A DNA stretch of 64,000 nucleotides, taken from positions 1-64,000 of the forward strand of contig CAYZWI010000011.1 in assembly GCA_964482205.1 (NCBI GenBank). Reading direction: 5' to 3'. A program made the position numbers and the translations under genes. The notes under the pieces were generated by a model. The model was not told the origin of the DNA and ran no database searches. It saw only the letters and a list, made by a program, of their open reading frames with translations. The stretch comes from JAZDGX01 sp964482205. GTDB lineage: Bacteria > Eisenbacteria > RBG-16-71-46 > CAIMUX01 > WJJG01. The first letter of the stretch is position 1; each line of letters opens with the position of its first letter. This document shows positions 51,732 through 62,190 of the stretch, piece after piece.

Positions 51732-53141
51732 ATGACTTCCTTCGATGTTCATGCCCTTGGGCCGCACGCTTCGGCGAGGAGCGCGCGGAATGCGGCCGCC
51801 CCGCGGCTTGCGGCCGGATGGCATGTGCGTCCGGCGGGCGCCTCGTTTTCCCTCGCCTCCTTCCCGGCCTTGTTCGCGGCCTTGTTCGTAGCCTTCTTCC
51901 CGGCCTTCTTTCTCGCTCTCGTGTTCGCCCTTGTCCTCCCCCTTGCGACATCGCTCCCCGCCGCGGCGGCCCAACCGTCGCGACTGCCCTCCTTCTCCTC
52001 GTCGCAGGACGAGGAGAAGCGCCCCGTTCGCAATGCGGTCTCCTCCTCGCTGCCGGGCCTCGAGGGCCCCGTGGATCCGAACGACTACCGGCTCGCCCCG
52101 GGAGACCGGCTCGCCTTCTCGATCTGGGGCGCGATCGATGAGATCGTCGAGGTCACGGTGACCGCCGACGGCGCGCTCCTCATTCCATCGGTCGGGCGTT
52201 TGGAGGTCGCGGGCAAGACGCTCGCCGAAGCGACCGAACTGGCGCGCAAAGCGGCCGCCCGCGCGTATCAAAGGACGGAGATCGCCCTCTCGCTCGTGCA
52301 ACCCGCGCTGCTGCGCATTCCGATCACCGGGCAGGTGACGGAGCCGGGCAGCTTCGAGATTCTCGCCACCCTGCGTCTCGCAGATGCGATCGCGCTCGCG
52401 GGCGGACTGCGCGAAGGGGCCGACTCGCGCGCGATCGTGATCGCCAACGATGCCGGCGAAGCGCGCGCGTTCGATCTGCTCGCGTGGCTCACGGATGGAG
52501 ACGACCGCGAGAATCCGCGCCTGCGCGAAGGCGACCGGGTGCACGCGCCCGCCGCGCGCCACACGATTCTCGTGCGCGGAGTCTCGAGCGAAGAGGATCG
52601 CGCGCCGCAAGCGGGGCTGCTTCTCGACCGTCCCTTCGCGAGCAAGACCGCCGGCGTCCCCTACCGAGACGGCGACCGGCTCGACTTCGTGCTGCGCGCC
52701 GCCGGTTGGCCGGGCGCGCGCTTTTGCGCCGGGGGCGTGTGGATGGACGCGCCCGATGCGGGGCGCCGCTGGATTCCCATTGATCGAGCGGCGGAGGTGG
52801 AAGTTCTTCCGGGGACGCAAGTCGAGATCCCGTTCTGCCGCGATTGGATCGGCGTGAGCGGAGCGGTTCAACGCCCGGGTTTCTACCCCTTCCTTCCCGG
52901 ACAGACGGCCGCCGACTATGTCGGCATGGCGGGCGGGCCTTCCACCGTCGGGCGAGGCAACGGGTGGAAGCGCATCGACGAACAGGGTCGCGAGCGCGCG
53001 CTCGCGCTGGCCGACACGGTGCAAGCGGGAACGCGCATCTGGGTGCCCGAGCGCCGCTCGAACAAGTTCTCCGCGCTGCTCGCGCCGCTCGGGACGGCCG
53101 TCGCGGTCATCGTCTCGCTGATCGCGATCAGCACGAAGTAA
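51732..53141 (+). CDS. Wza-like polysaccharide export protein (SLBB)
   Basis: 469 residues; no clear ribosome site, so a start further in is possible. An unusually Phe/Ala-rich hydrophobic segment (residues about 38-70) acts as signal or anchor. Poly_export domain: DYRLAPGDRLAFSIWG, TADGALLIPSVGRLEVAGKT. SLBB domains: IPITGQVTEPGSFEIL with LADAIALAGG, and GVSGAVQRPGFYPFLPGQTA. A hydrophobic helix ends the protein (LLAPLGTAVAVIVSLIAI). Forms the periplasmic/outer-membrane conduit for a surface polysaccharide; works with the Wzz-like and ligase genes that converge from the right. Confidence 0.82.
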   Translation: MTSFDVHALGPHASARSARNAAAPRLAAGWHVRPAGASFSLASFPALFAALFVAFFPAFFLALVFALVLPLATSLPAAAAQPSRLPSFSSSQDEEKRPVRNAVSSSLPGLEGPVDPNDYRLAPGDRLAFSIWGAIDEIVEVTVTADGALLIPSVGRLEVAGKTLAEATELARKAAARAYQRTEIALSLVQPALLRIPITGQVTEPGSFEILATLRLADAIALAGGLREGADSRAIVIANDAGEARAFDLLAWLTDGDDRENPRLREGDRVHAPAARHTILVRGVSSEEDRAPQAGLLLDRPFASKTAGVPYRDGDRLDFVLRAAGWPGARFCAGGVWMDAPDAGRRWIPIDRAAEVEVLPGTQVEIPFCRDWIGVSGAVQRPGFYPFLPGQTAADYVGMAGGPSTVGRGNGWKRIDEQGRERALALADTVQAGTRIWVPERRSNKFSALLAPLGTAVAVIVSLIAISTK

Positions 53142-53198
53142 GCCCGGCGGCGCGCGGGTCCGTCCTTCACGCGGTGCACGATTCCCCGGCGATCGGCG

Positions 53199-54782
53199 TC
53201 ATTCCCCTCGCGCGGTGCACGGTCTTGCGGCGGCGCGCGTGGCGATCGCCGCCGCGCAAATCACTCCTCCCCAGAACCAGATCTCCGCATTCACGCTCAG
53301 ATCGCCGCTCACTTGCGCATTCACGAAGGCCATGAAGAAGAGCAGGGCGGGCCAGCGGTACAATGACGCACGGCGGGCCAGACGGCGGGCCTCTCTCCAA
53401 ATCGCGAAGAGGAAAAGAAGGAAGAGGGCCAATCCCACCCAGCCTTGTTCCAGCAGCAACTCCGCCTCAATGTTGTGCGGATAGAGGCGCGTGTCGCGCA
53501 GGAAGAGCAGCGCGGGAAAGGCGCCGGTGCCGGCTCCCCAGGGAAGCGCATCCTCGAGAAGCGTGAAGCCACGGGCGAGAACGAGCCGGCGATAGAGCGA
53601 GGCAGGATCGCGAAGCAGGCCGCCCGAATCGCCGTCTGCCGACGAGCTCGAAAGCTCCGTGCCCTGCGGTGTGCGCGAGAGAAGGCCGGCCAGCCGCTCT
53701 CGCTCTCCCGCGGGCATGATCGCGATCAGAAGCGCGAGGAGGAACGCGGCCGTGAGACCGTAGACGATGGCGCGCTTCACCGCGCTTCGCCGCGCGCCGT
53801 CCACGGGCAGCAGGAGTAGCGCGAGCGGACTGAGCAGAAGCGCGGCCAATGGTCCTCGCGAACCGGTGCCGAGGAGCAGCCACAGGGAGGGAATCGCGAC
53901 GACCACCGCGAGCGGCCGTTTCAACAAGCGGCGCGAGGCCGCCCAGGCGAGAAGCACGAGCCACGCCGCGAGCGCTCTCGCCGTCCAGATGGGATCGACG
54001 CCCAGCCAGCCGAGCCGGCTCGCGACGCCCGTCGCGGGATCGAAACCCGCCGAATCGATGGCTCCGCGTTCCCATCCGAACACTTGCCAGCCGAAGGCGT
54101 GCGCCAGGCCCGCGACGACGAAGAGGCCGCCGATGATGAGCAATGCGCGCACCAGGCGGTCGAGGCCCGCGCGCATCCACAACGGCCAGAGCAGCAAGGG
54201 GGCGAGAAAGAGCGCGACATTCGCGATCAGGAACGAGTGGGCCTTGCCCGCGCCGTACAAGGGTGCCGGGCTCTCGGGAAGCCGGAGGAAGAGCAGAAGG
54301 GCGAGAACGAGCGTGAACCATGTCGCGGGGGCCGCGCAGACGCGGCCGATCGTTTCGAAGAGTCCGGGGAAGAGCGCGAGCGCATTCGCCGCCGGCGGCT
54401 CGCCCATCGCATGAGCCGGGGACCGTTCGCCGGTTGCATGGGCAGCCGGCGGTTCGCCTGCCGATCGCCGCGCGCGTTGAAGGGAGATCCACCAGGCGGG
54501 CACGAAGAGCGCACGGGTCGCGACGAGAATCGCGTTCGATGGTTCAACACCCAACTGGAAGGGATAGAGAAGCGGCATGCCGAGGAGAAAGAACGCGAGC
54601 AACCATTCCGCGCGCCCGAGAAAGAGAACGATCACGGCGAGAAGCAACAACGCGCCCACCAGGGAGAAGAGATGTCCGGTGAACGCGAGCAGAACCGCAT
54701 CGCAGAGAAGCGCGGCAATCCAGAATCCTCGCGGCGATTCGCGCCGGGGCAGGGACGGCGCGCCGATCGCTTCCGCACGCAT
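53199..54782 (-). CDS. O-antigen ligase/polymerase-like membrane protein (Wzy/WaaL type)
   Basis: 527 residues with about ten to twelve transmembrane helices (LLCDAVLLAFTGHLFSLVGA, LLAVIVLFLGRAEWLLAFFL, ALAAWLVLLAWAA, WLLLGTGSRGPLAALLLSPL). The last of these contains G-T-G-S-R-G, the conserved loop of Wzy_C/WaaL proteins. The long periplasmic loop (about residues 380-450) contains GAGTGAFPALLFLRDT and LYPHNIEAELLLEQGWVG; H-N/H-S before E-x-G is the family signature. Ligates or polymerises polysaccharide chains at the periplasmic face. Two short palindromes lie in the 122-nt upstream spacer. Confidence 0.82.
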   Translation of the reverse strand: MRAEAIGAPSLPRRESPRGFWIAALLCDAVLLAFTGHLFSLVGALLLLAVIVLFLGRAEWLLAFFLLGMPLLYPFQLGVEPSNAILVATRALFVPAWWISLQRARRSAGEPPAAHATGERSPAHAMGEPPAANALALFPGLFETIGRVCAAPATWFTLVLALLLFLRLPESPAPLYGAGKAHSFLIANVALFLAPLLLWPLWMRAGLDRLVRALLIIGGLFVVAGLAHAFGWQVFGWERGAIDSAGFDPATGVASRLGWLGVDPIWTARALAAWLVLLAWAASRRLLKRPLAVVVAIPSLWLLLGTGSRGPLAALLLSPLALLLLPVDGARRSAVKRAIVYGLTAAFLLALLIAIMPAGERERLAGLLSRTPQGTELSSSSADGDSGGLLRDPASLYRRLVLARGFTLLEDALPWGAGTGAFPALLFLRDTRLYPHNIEAELLLEQGWVGLALFLLFLFAIWREARRLARRASLYRWPALLFFMAFVNAQVSGDLSVNAEIWFWGGVICAAAIATRAAARPCTARGE

Positions 54783-54825
54783 GGAATCGCCGCATCCTCT
54801 CTGCTTGTTCAGGTTGTCGCTTCGC

Positions 54826-54902
54826 CGGCCCGCCGATTGCTATAGCAATGCAGCCTCTCCAAATGCACGCAGGCGTCATCGGCCCGCCGGCTGCTATAGC
54901 AA
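54826..54902. repeat. Two 23-nt direct repeats each carrying TTGCTATAGCAA-type palindrome
   Basis: Copies at 54826-54848 and 54880-54902 differ at two positions and lie 54 nt apart. Each ends in (T/C)TGCTATAGCAA, the first a perfect 12-bp palindrome. They fill the spacer between the Wzz-like gene and the ligase gene, 44-120 nt upstream of the ligase start. Candidate operator pair or dispersed repeat. Confidence 0.55.
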
Positions 54903-54904
54903 CT

Positions 54905-56218
54905 TCACCGGACCAGGAATCCCAGCCCCACGCCTGAAAGCAGGCGGCGCAGGCGGGCATGGCCCTCCGGATCCGTCTCCGCCATCATGGCGATGCGTTC
55001 GAGCAGGGCCGCCACTGCGATCCCGACGGCGAGGGCGAGCAGGGTCGCGATGGCGCAGATCACCGCGCGATGCGGGCGGGCCTTCTCGAGCGGCACGGCC
55101 GGCGCATCGAGGACGCGGATCGTCGGCGTGTCGCGCACTTCGAGGATGCGATACTGCTCGTGCATCTGCATCAGGATCGCGTACAAGCCCTCGAGCACTT
55201 CGACGCTGCGATAGCGGCGCAGAAACTGAAGGCTCAGATCGGGAAGGCGCCCGAGATCGATGATCCCCGCGCGATCGGGAGCGCTGGCCGTTCTCGAGCC
55301 CGCCTCCTCCGCGGCCCATGGTTCGACCGCGGGCGCAGCCCCGGTCGTCGCCGCTCTTCTGGTGGGCCGGGCAGCGCCGCGCGCCTCCGGCGTGCGCCCT
55401 TCCAGCGCGGCGCGCGCCTCGCTCAAGGAACGCAGGCGCGCTTCGATGCGCTGCACTTCGGGATGCGTCGGCCCCATCTGCGCGGCCAGCGCGTTGCGCT
55501 CCACTTCCGCCGCCAACCGCTCGGCTTCGACACTCGAGATCGCCTCGACGAGCGCGCGCGCCTGCTCTTCGGGGACGAGCAGCCCGTAGCGTTCCTCGAA
55601 CCCGCGCAGAGAATCTTCGGCCGCGACCAGATCCTTGCGGGTCGCCTCGAGGCGCTCGGCCACGAAGGCGCGCACCTGTCCCGCGCCCGCGTGACGGGTC
55701 TCGCGCTGGATCTCATCGAGCGCCGCGACCGCCGTGGAAGCCATCGCCGCGGCGCGCGCCGGATCGCGGTCGCGCACGCGCATGCGCACGATGCCGTCGG
55801 GCGACACGCGCACGCGCACATGCTCCCAATACGCCTCGAGGGTCTGATCGAAGTTGCGGCCCTTGTACACGGCCGCAAGATCGTGCTCGGCGATGACCTG
55901 CTCCGCGACGCGCCGGCTGCGCAGAATGCCCGCGAGCAGATCCGAGGGAGTCGCCCACATGGGCAGGCTCATCCTGCCCGAGAAGGAAAGCCCCCCTCCC
56001 GCGAACGAACTGAGCGCGCGCGAGATTCCGCCCGAGAGAGAGGTGAGATCGAGGGCATCGTCCTGCGGAGGCAGGATGCTGACGTGCGCCTCGTACTCGT
56101 TGGGCAGGAGCAGGCTGATCACGATCGCGAGGACGGCGACGATCGCCGTATTGAGGAGGATCCACTTCCGCCATTTCAGGAGACGTACGAGAAAATCGAG
56201 TGTGCGGAACGAGCTCAC
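54905..56218 (-). CDS. Wzz-like chain-length determinant/polysaccharide co-polymerase
   Basis: 437 residues from a GTG at 56218 that overlaps the atpC stop (GTGA) and has GGGGAG six bases upstream. N-terminal TM helix (WILLNTAIVAVLAIVISLLL then PNEYEAHVSILPP, the Wzz opening). A long helical coiled-coil-like domain runs from about 120 to 280 (RLEATRKDLVAAEDSLRGF). Then comes an Ala/Pro/Arg-rich linker. The C-terminal TM helix is preceded by VLDAPAVPLEKARPHRAVIC (Pro-rich motif before TM2). Inner-membrane regulator of polysaccharide length. Its coupling to the ATP synthase operon is unusual. Confidence 0.88.
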   Translation of the reverse strand: MSSFRTLDFLVRLLKWRKWILLNTAIVAVLAIVISLLLPNEYEAHVSILPPQDDALDLTSLSGGISRALSSFAGGGLSFSGRMSLPMWATPSDLLAGILRSRRVAEQVIAEHDLAAVYKGRNFDQTLEAYWEHVRVRVSPDGIVRMRVRDRDPARAAAMASTAVAALDEIQRETRHAGAGQVRAFVAERLEATRKDLVAAEDSLRGFEERYGLLVPEEQARALVEAISSVEAERLAAEVERNALAAQMGPTHPEVQRIEARLRSLSEARAALEGRTPEARGAARPTRRAATTGAAPAVEPWAAEEAGSRTASAPDRAGIIDLGRLPDLSLQFLRRYRSVEVLEGLYAILMQMHEQYRILEVRDTPTIRVLDAPAVPLEKARPHRAVICAIATLLALAVGIAVAALLERIAMMAETDPEGHARLRRLLSGVGLGFLVR

Positions 56219-56661
56219 GGCGTTCTCCCCGGCAATCCCGAGGCGCTCGGTGCGCCCCACGTGCGCGCGATCCGGACCCGGTTGAGCGCCCGCCCAAGCG
56301 CGGATTCCGCTCGCGCCGCGTCCAGCCCGGGAGCGCGCTCGGCGAGCCTGCGACGCGCGCGCTCCATCGCCGCCAGCGCTCGTTCCACATCGATCTCGCC
56401 AGCCCGCTCGACCGCGTCCGCCAGCACGGTCGCCTGGTTGTTCGAGACTTCCAGCATTCCGCCGCTCACCGCGAAGACTTCCGTGCTCCCATCCACTTTG
56501 CGGATCGTGAGCGGCCCCGGGGCGAGCGCGGTGAGAAGCGGCGCGTGATGCGCGAGAATGCCCAGGAAGCCCTCGCTTCCCCGCGCCTGCAAGTGGACGA
56601 TGTCCTTCTCCAACACCGATCGCTCGGGAGTGAGAAGCCGGATCCGAAATGTGGCCGCCAT
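56215..56661 (-). CDS. atpC: F1Fo ATP synthase epsilon subunit
   Basis: 148 residues; GCAGGAGAGACG precedes the ATG. The N-terminal beta-sandwich shows FRIRLLTPERSVLEKDIVHL, GSEGFLGILAHHAPLLTAL and FAVSGGMLEVSNNQATVLAD. The C-terminal helical part (VERALAAMERARRRLAERAP) is present but diverges into a Pro/Gly tail. Couples the central stalk to the catalytic head and can inhibit ATP hydrolysis. Last canonical gene of the atp operon; the wzz-like gene starts inside its stop codon. Confidence 0.92.
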   Translation of the reverse strand: MAATFRIRLLTPERSVLEKDIVHLQARGSEGFLGILAHHAPLLTALAPGPLTIRKVDGSTEVFAVSGGMLEVSNNQATVLADAVERAGEIDVERALAAMERARRRLAERAPGLDAARAESALGRALNRVRIARTWGAPSASGLPGRTP

Positions 56662-56736
56662 CGTCTCTCCTGCAAACCGCGCCTCCGGGCGCGAAGCGCC
56701 GGCCCCTCCGCATCGCCCGCACCCGCCGCGGCGCCG

Positions 56737-58155
56737 CTACTCGGCCCGCATCGCCTCCGCCTGCTGCACCGCTTCCTCGATGCCGCCCACCATGTAGAAC
56801 GCCTGCTCCGGCAGATGATCGAAATTGCCGTCGCACAGCTCGCGGAAGCTGCGGATCGTGTCGGCCAGCCGCACATAGCGCCCTTCGCGTCCGGTGAACG
56901 CTTCCGCCACGAAGAAGGGCTGCGAGAGGAAGCGCTGGATGCGCCGCGCGCGACGCACGGTCACCTTGTCTTCCTCCGAAAGCTCGTCCATGCCGAGGAT
57001 CGCGATGATGTCCTGCAGGTCCTTGTAGCGCTGCAGGACCGCCTGCACGCGCCGCGCGGTCTGGTAATGGTCCTCCCCCACCACCAGCGGATCGAGAATG
57101 CGCGAAGTCGAGTCGAGCGGATCGACGGCCGGATAGATCCCGAGCTCCATGATCGAGCGCGACAGCACGGTGGTCGCGTCGAGATGCGAGAAGGCGGTCG
57201 CGGGCGCGGGATCGGTGAGATCGTCCGCGGGGACGAAGATCGCCTGCACCGAAGTGATCGATCCCTTGAGGGTCGAAGTGATGCGCTCCTGCAGTTCGGC
57301 CATCTCGGTGGAAAGCGTCGGCTGGTATCCCACCGCCGAAGGCATACGCCCGAGCAGCGCGGACACTTCCGAGCCCGCTTGCGTGAAGCGGAAGATGTTG
57401 TCGATGAAGAGCAGCACATCCTGGCCGAGCTCGTCGCGAAAATACTCGGCCACGGTGACGCCCGTCAGGCCCACGCGCAGGCGCGCGCCGGGCGGCTCGT
57501 TCATCTGCCCGTAGACCAGCGCGGTCTTCTCGATCACGCCCGAGGCCTTCATTTCCAGCCAGAGATCGTTGCCTTCGCGGGTGCGCTCACCGACCCCCGC
57601 GAACACCGAATAGCCGCCATGTTCGGTGGCGATGTTGCGAATCAGCTCCTGGATGATGACCGTCTTGCCGACGCCCGCGCCCCCGAAGAGCCCGATCTTC
57701 CCGCCCTTCGGATACGGCGCGAGCAGGTCGACCACCTTGATGCCGGTTTCGAGAATCGACGTCTCGGTGTTCTGGTCGACGAGTCTGGGCGGCTCGCGAT
57801 GAATGGGCATGCGCTGATCGGGATGCGGCAGCGGGGGTCCTGGATCGATCGTCTCGCCGAGCAGGTTCAGCACGCGTCCCAGGCATTGCTCGCCCACCGG
57901 CACGCGAATCGGCGCGCCCGTGTCGCTGACCGGCATGCCGCGCACGAGCCCGTCGGTCGAGGACATCGACACGCAGCGGCACACGCCGTCGCCGAGATTG
58001 AGCGCGACTTCCAGCACGACGCGGATGTCCCGCTCGGGATCGGCGATGGTGAGCGCGCTGTTGATTTGGGGAAGCGATCCCTCGGCAAATTCCACATCCA
58101 CGGTCGGGCCGATCACGCGCAACACCCGTCCCGTGCCTCGAGCCTGCTGCTCCAT
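56737..58155 (-). CDS. atpD: F1Fo ATP synthase beta subunit
   Basis: 472 residues, the usual length; GGAGGACGGC precedes the ATG. Walker A GGAGVGKTVIIQELI near residue 155, GERTREGNDLWLEM with the catalytic Glu region, DNIFRFTQAGSEVSALLGRM, the adenine-site FVPADDLTDPAPATAF and the DELSEED loop. Catalytic subunit, three per F1 head, making ATP from ADP and phosphate. 75 nt upstream of atpC. Confidence 0.97.
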   Translation of the reverse strand: MEQQARGTGRVLRVIGPTVDVEFAEGSLPQINSALTIADPERDIRVVLEVALNLGDGVCRCVSMSSTDGLVRGMPVSDTGAPIRVPVGEQCLGRVLNLLGETIDPGPPLPHPDQRMPIHREPPRLVDQNTETSILETGIKVVDLLAPYPKGGKIGLFGGAGVGKTVIIQELIRNIATEHGGYSVFAGVGERTREGNDLWLEMKASGVIEKTALVYGQMNEPPGARLRVGLTGVTVAEYFRDELGQDVLLFIDNIFRFTQAGSEVSALLGRMPSAVGYQPTLSTEMAELQERITSTLKGSITSVQAIFVPADDLTDPAPATAFSHLDATTVLSRSIMELGIYPAVDPLDSTSRILDPLVVGEDHYQTARRVQAVLQRYKDLQDIIAILGMDELSEEDKVTVRRARRIQRFLSQPFFVAEAFTGREGRYVRLADTIRSFRELCDGNFDHLPEQAFYMVGGIEEAVQQAEAMRAE

Positions 58156-58182
58156 GCCGTCCTCCTGCCTTCCGCCCCGCGA

Positions 58183-59031
58183 CTATACGCCCGCGGATCC
58201 GCCGACGATGTCGATCAGTTCCTTCGTGATCATCGCCTGGCGAAGCTTGTTCGCCGTGAGGGTCAGCTCCGCGATCATCTCCTGCGCGTTGCGGGTCGCG
58301 TTGCCCATTGCGAGCATGCGCGCCGAATGCTCGGAGGCGAGCGAATCGGCGACCATCGCGAGCACGCGCGTCGTCACATAGCGCGGGAGCAGGTTGTCGA
58401 GCACCGCCGGCGCGTCGGGCTCGTAGATGTACTCCGCGCCGGACGCCTCCTCTTTCGCGGGCGCGACCGGAATCAGCGTATCGCTCACGATCTCGCGCTT
58501 GCCCGTGCTGATGAAGCGATAGTGGAGGAACTCCACCCGATCCACTTCGCCGCTTTCGAACGCCGCACTCGCGCGCCGGGCGATCTCGCGCACGATCTCG
58601 AAGTCGATCTGATCGCCGAGCCGTTCGATCGATCCCCACATGGGTTGCTCGCGGTACTCGAAGTAGCGGCAAGCGCGCCGCCCGATCGGAAAGAAGGCCA
58701 CGCGCTCGCGCTCCATGGCCGCGAGCCGGCGTTCCGCGAGCGTGAGAATGTGCGAATTGAAGCTCCCGCATAGGCCCTTGTCGGATGCGATCACGGCGAA
58801 GAGGACGCGCTTTTCTTCGCGTCGCTCGAGAAGCTCGTGGGCCGCCTCGGGCGCGGCGGCGGCCACGCGCGCGAGCGCTTCCCGCATCGCGTTCACATAG
58901 GGGCGCGTGGCGAGGGCGCGCGCCTGCGCCCGGCGCAGCTTGGCGGCGGCGACCATCTCCATCGCCTTGGTGATCTGCATGGTGCTCTGCACCGAGCGGA
59001 TCCTGCGTCGTATCTGCTTGAGCGTTGCCAT
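58183..59031 (-). CDS. atpG: F1Fo ATP synthase gamma subunit
   Basis: 282 residues. The N-terminal helix MATLKQIRRRIRSVQSTMQI then TKAMEMVAAAKLRRAQ and the C-terminal helix SARMLAMGNATRNAQEMIAE with TLTANKLRQAMITKELIDIV are the two coiled-coil strands of the rotor shaft. The Rossmann-like middle has FAVIASDKGLCGSFNSHIL. Transmits rotation from the c ring to the alpha-beta hexamer. 9 nt after atpA. Confidence 0.97.
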   Translation of the reverse strand: MATLKQIRRRIRSVQSTMQITKAMEMVAAAKLRRAQARALATRPYVNAMREALARVAAAAPEAAHELLERREEKRVLFAVIASDKGLCGSFNSHILTLAERRLAAMERERVAFFPIGRRACRYFEYREQPMWGSIERLGDQIDFEIVREIARRASAAFESGEVDRVEFLHYRFISTGKREIVSDTLIPVAPAKEEASGAEYIYEPDAPAVLDNLLPRYVTTRVLAMVADSLASEHSARMLAMGNATRNAQEMIAELTLTANKLRQAMITKELIDIVGGSAGV

Positions 59032-59040
59032 CGAAAGCCG

Positions 59041-60654
<1,614 letters not shown>

Positions 60655-60672
60655 CGCGCTCTCCCGTCTTCC

Positions 60673-61251
60673 CTATTGCGGCCGTTCGCCATCCAGTGTT
60701 TCGTCCAGCACGGCCGCCTCGTGCATCGTCTGGCGCATGCTCTCCAGCGTGCGCCTCACGCTGTGCTCGATCACCCGGTCCCCAATCCGCACGCGCAATC
60801 CGCCGATCAAGCGCGGATCCACGCGCCGTTCGAGGCGCACCTGCTTGCCGGTCGTGCGCTCGAGGGCGCCCGCCAGCCGGCGAACGATTTCCTCGTCGAG
60901 CGCTCTCGCGCTGCGCACTTCCACGCGCACGATGCCTTGCTCGCTCCTCACGCGTTCGTCGAAGTCTTCCGCCACATCGTCGAGCAAGCCGAAGCGCTTC
61001 TTCTCCAGCAGAAGGTCGAGCAATTCCACCACGATCGGTTGCACGCGCCCGTCGAACAGCGCATGGGCGATGCGCTGCCGCTCCTCCGTGCCGAGAGGAG
61101 AGCTGCGCAACAGAAGCGCGGCGCCCGCGGTCGAGCGCATGAAGCCGGTGACCGCCTGCAGATCGGCGGCCACGCTGTCGAGCAGCCCGCGATCGTGCGC
61201 GGCGGTGAAGAGCGCACGGCCGTAACGGCGGGCCACCGGGTGGATCAGCAT
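60673..61251 (-). CDS. atpH: F1Fo ATP synthase delta (OSCP) subunit
   Basis: 192 residues. Helical N-terminal domain (VARRYGRALFTAAHDRGLLD, VTGFMRSTAGAALLL) and the C-terminal sandwich with VRVEVRSARALDEEIVRRLA and VDPRLIGGLRVRIGDRVID-type strands (here RIGDRVIEHSVRRTLE). Joins the peripheral stalk to the F1 head. Its ATG directly follows the atpF stop codon, with no spacer. Confidence 0.92.
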   Translation of the reverse strand: MLIHPVARRYGRALFTAAHDRGLLDSVAADLQAVTGFMRSTAGAALLLRSSPLGTEERQRIAHALFDGRVQPIVVELLDLLLEKKRFGLLDDVAEDFDERVRSEQGIVRVEVRSARALDEEIVRRLAGALERTTGKQVRLERRVDPRLIGGLRVRIGDRVIEHSVRRTLESMRQTMHEAAVLDETLDGERPQ

Positions 61252-61755
61252 CTAGGCGCCCCTCTGCTGCGGGGCCGCCTCGAGCTCCGCGATGTAGCGC
61301 TCGACCAGGCGGCGGTGCCCCGCGTCGTCGAGACGCTCCTCGATCGCCTTCTCGGCCGCCTGGATGGCGAGGTCCACCATTTGCCGGCGCAGCGTCTCGC
61401 GCGCCGAGTCTTCGAGCCGGTGCACTTCTTCTTCGGCGAGCGAGAGGCGCTGCAGGCGTTGTTGCTGCGCTTCTTCCTTGATGCGGCTCGCGGCGGCGTT
61501 GCCTTCCACGACCGCGGCCTGGATGCGCGCGCGCGCCTCCTCTTCGATGTCGCGCAGCTTGCCCTCGTACTCCCGCTTCAAGCCCGCCACCTGGCCGCGC
61601 TCTTCGTCGATCTTCGCGAACTCGCCCGCAATGCGCGTGCGGCGCGCCTCGAGAAATCCGAGCACCGGCCCCCAGGCGAAGCGCCTCAGCAGCCAGAGCA
61701 CCAGCAGAAATGCGACCACATGCGTGATCAGGAGTTTGATGTCGATCAGTTCCAC
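61252..61755 (-). CDS. atpF: F1Fo ATP synthase b subunit
   Basis: 167 residues from a GTG preceded by GAGGAG; an out-of-frame ATG just upstream stops after four codons. One N-terminal membrane helix (LITHVVAFLLVLWLLRRFAW) is followed by FLEARRTRIAGEFAKIDEER and a long, charged right-handed coiled coil to the end. Peripheral stalk (stator). Only one b gene is present, so a homodimer is expected. Confidence 0.93.
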   Translation of the reverse strand: MELIDIKLLITHVVAFLLVLWLLRRFAWGPVLGFLEARRTRIAGEFAKIDEERGQVAGLKREYEGKLRDIEEEARARIQAAVVEGNAAASRIKEEAQQQRLQRLSLAEEEVHRLEDSARETLRRQMVDLAIQAAEKAIEERLDDAGHRRLVERYIAELEAAPQQRGA

Positions 61756-61929
61756 CGCATCGCTCCTCGAAGGGGACGGCCGGATCCGAACGAATCTCGA
61801 CGGCGGGAGCGCGCTCGCACGGGCCCGCCCTCGAACCTCATGCGGCGCGTCGCTCGGCCGCGCGTCTCGCGCACCGGCGCGGACGCCGGCGTGAGCGCGC
61901 GCGTTCCAATCCCTCGTCCCCTTTCGCCA

Positions 61930-62163
61930 TCAACCGATCTTGCCCGAAAGGATGAAGATGCTCACGAAGGCATAGATCGTGAGCGCTTCGATGAAGGCGG
62001 CGCCGATGATCATGGCCACCTGGATCTTTCCGGCAGCCTCGGGCTGGCGGCCCATCGCCTCCATGGCGGCGGAGATGGCGCGCCCCAGGCCCAGTCCCGA
62101 TCCCAAAGCCGCCAACCCCAAGCCGAGCGGCAGCGCCAATCCCAAGGCGGTCGCAGCGTTCAT
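61930..62163 (-). CDS. atpE: F1Fo ATP synthase c subunit
   Basis: 77 residues, two helices; AGGAGGATTGGA precedes the ATG. Helix 1 has the Gly-rich packing run GSGLGLGRAISAAME, then the RQPEA polar loop. Helix 2 holds the ion carboxylate Glu in IIGAAFIEALTIYAF. The Na+-specific ligand set (Gln in helix 1; Glu-Ser pair in helix 2) is absent: Leu replaces Gln and Ala follows the Glu. Proton coupling is therefore more likely. The 174-nt spacer to atpF is the longest gap in the operon. Confidence 0.95.
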   Translation of the reverse strand: MNAATALGLALPLGLGLAALGSGLGLGRAISAAMEAMGRQPEAAGKIQVAMIIGAAFIEALTIYAFVSIFILSGKIG

Positions 62164-62190
62164 TCCAATCCTCCTCTTCGTTCCCGATCC

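Noticed and set aside
61930..62163. Na+-dependent ATP synthase
   Set aside because: The c subunit lacks the Gln and Glu-Ser ligands of Na+-type rotor rings.
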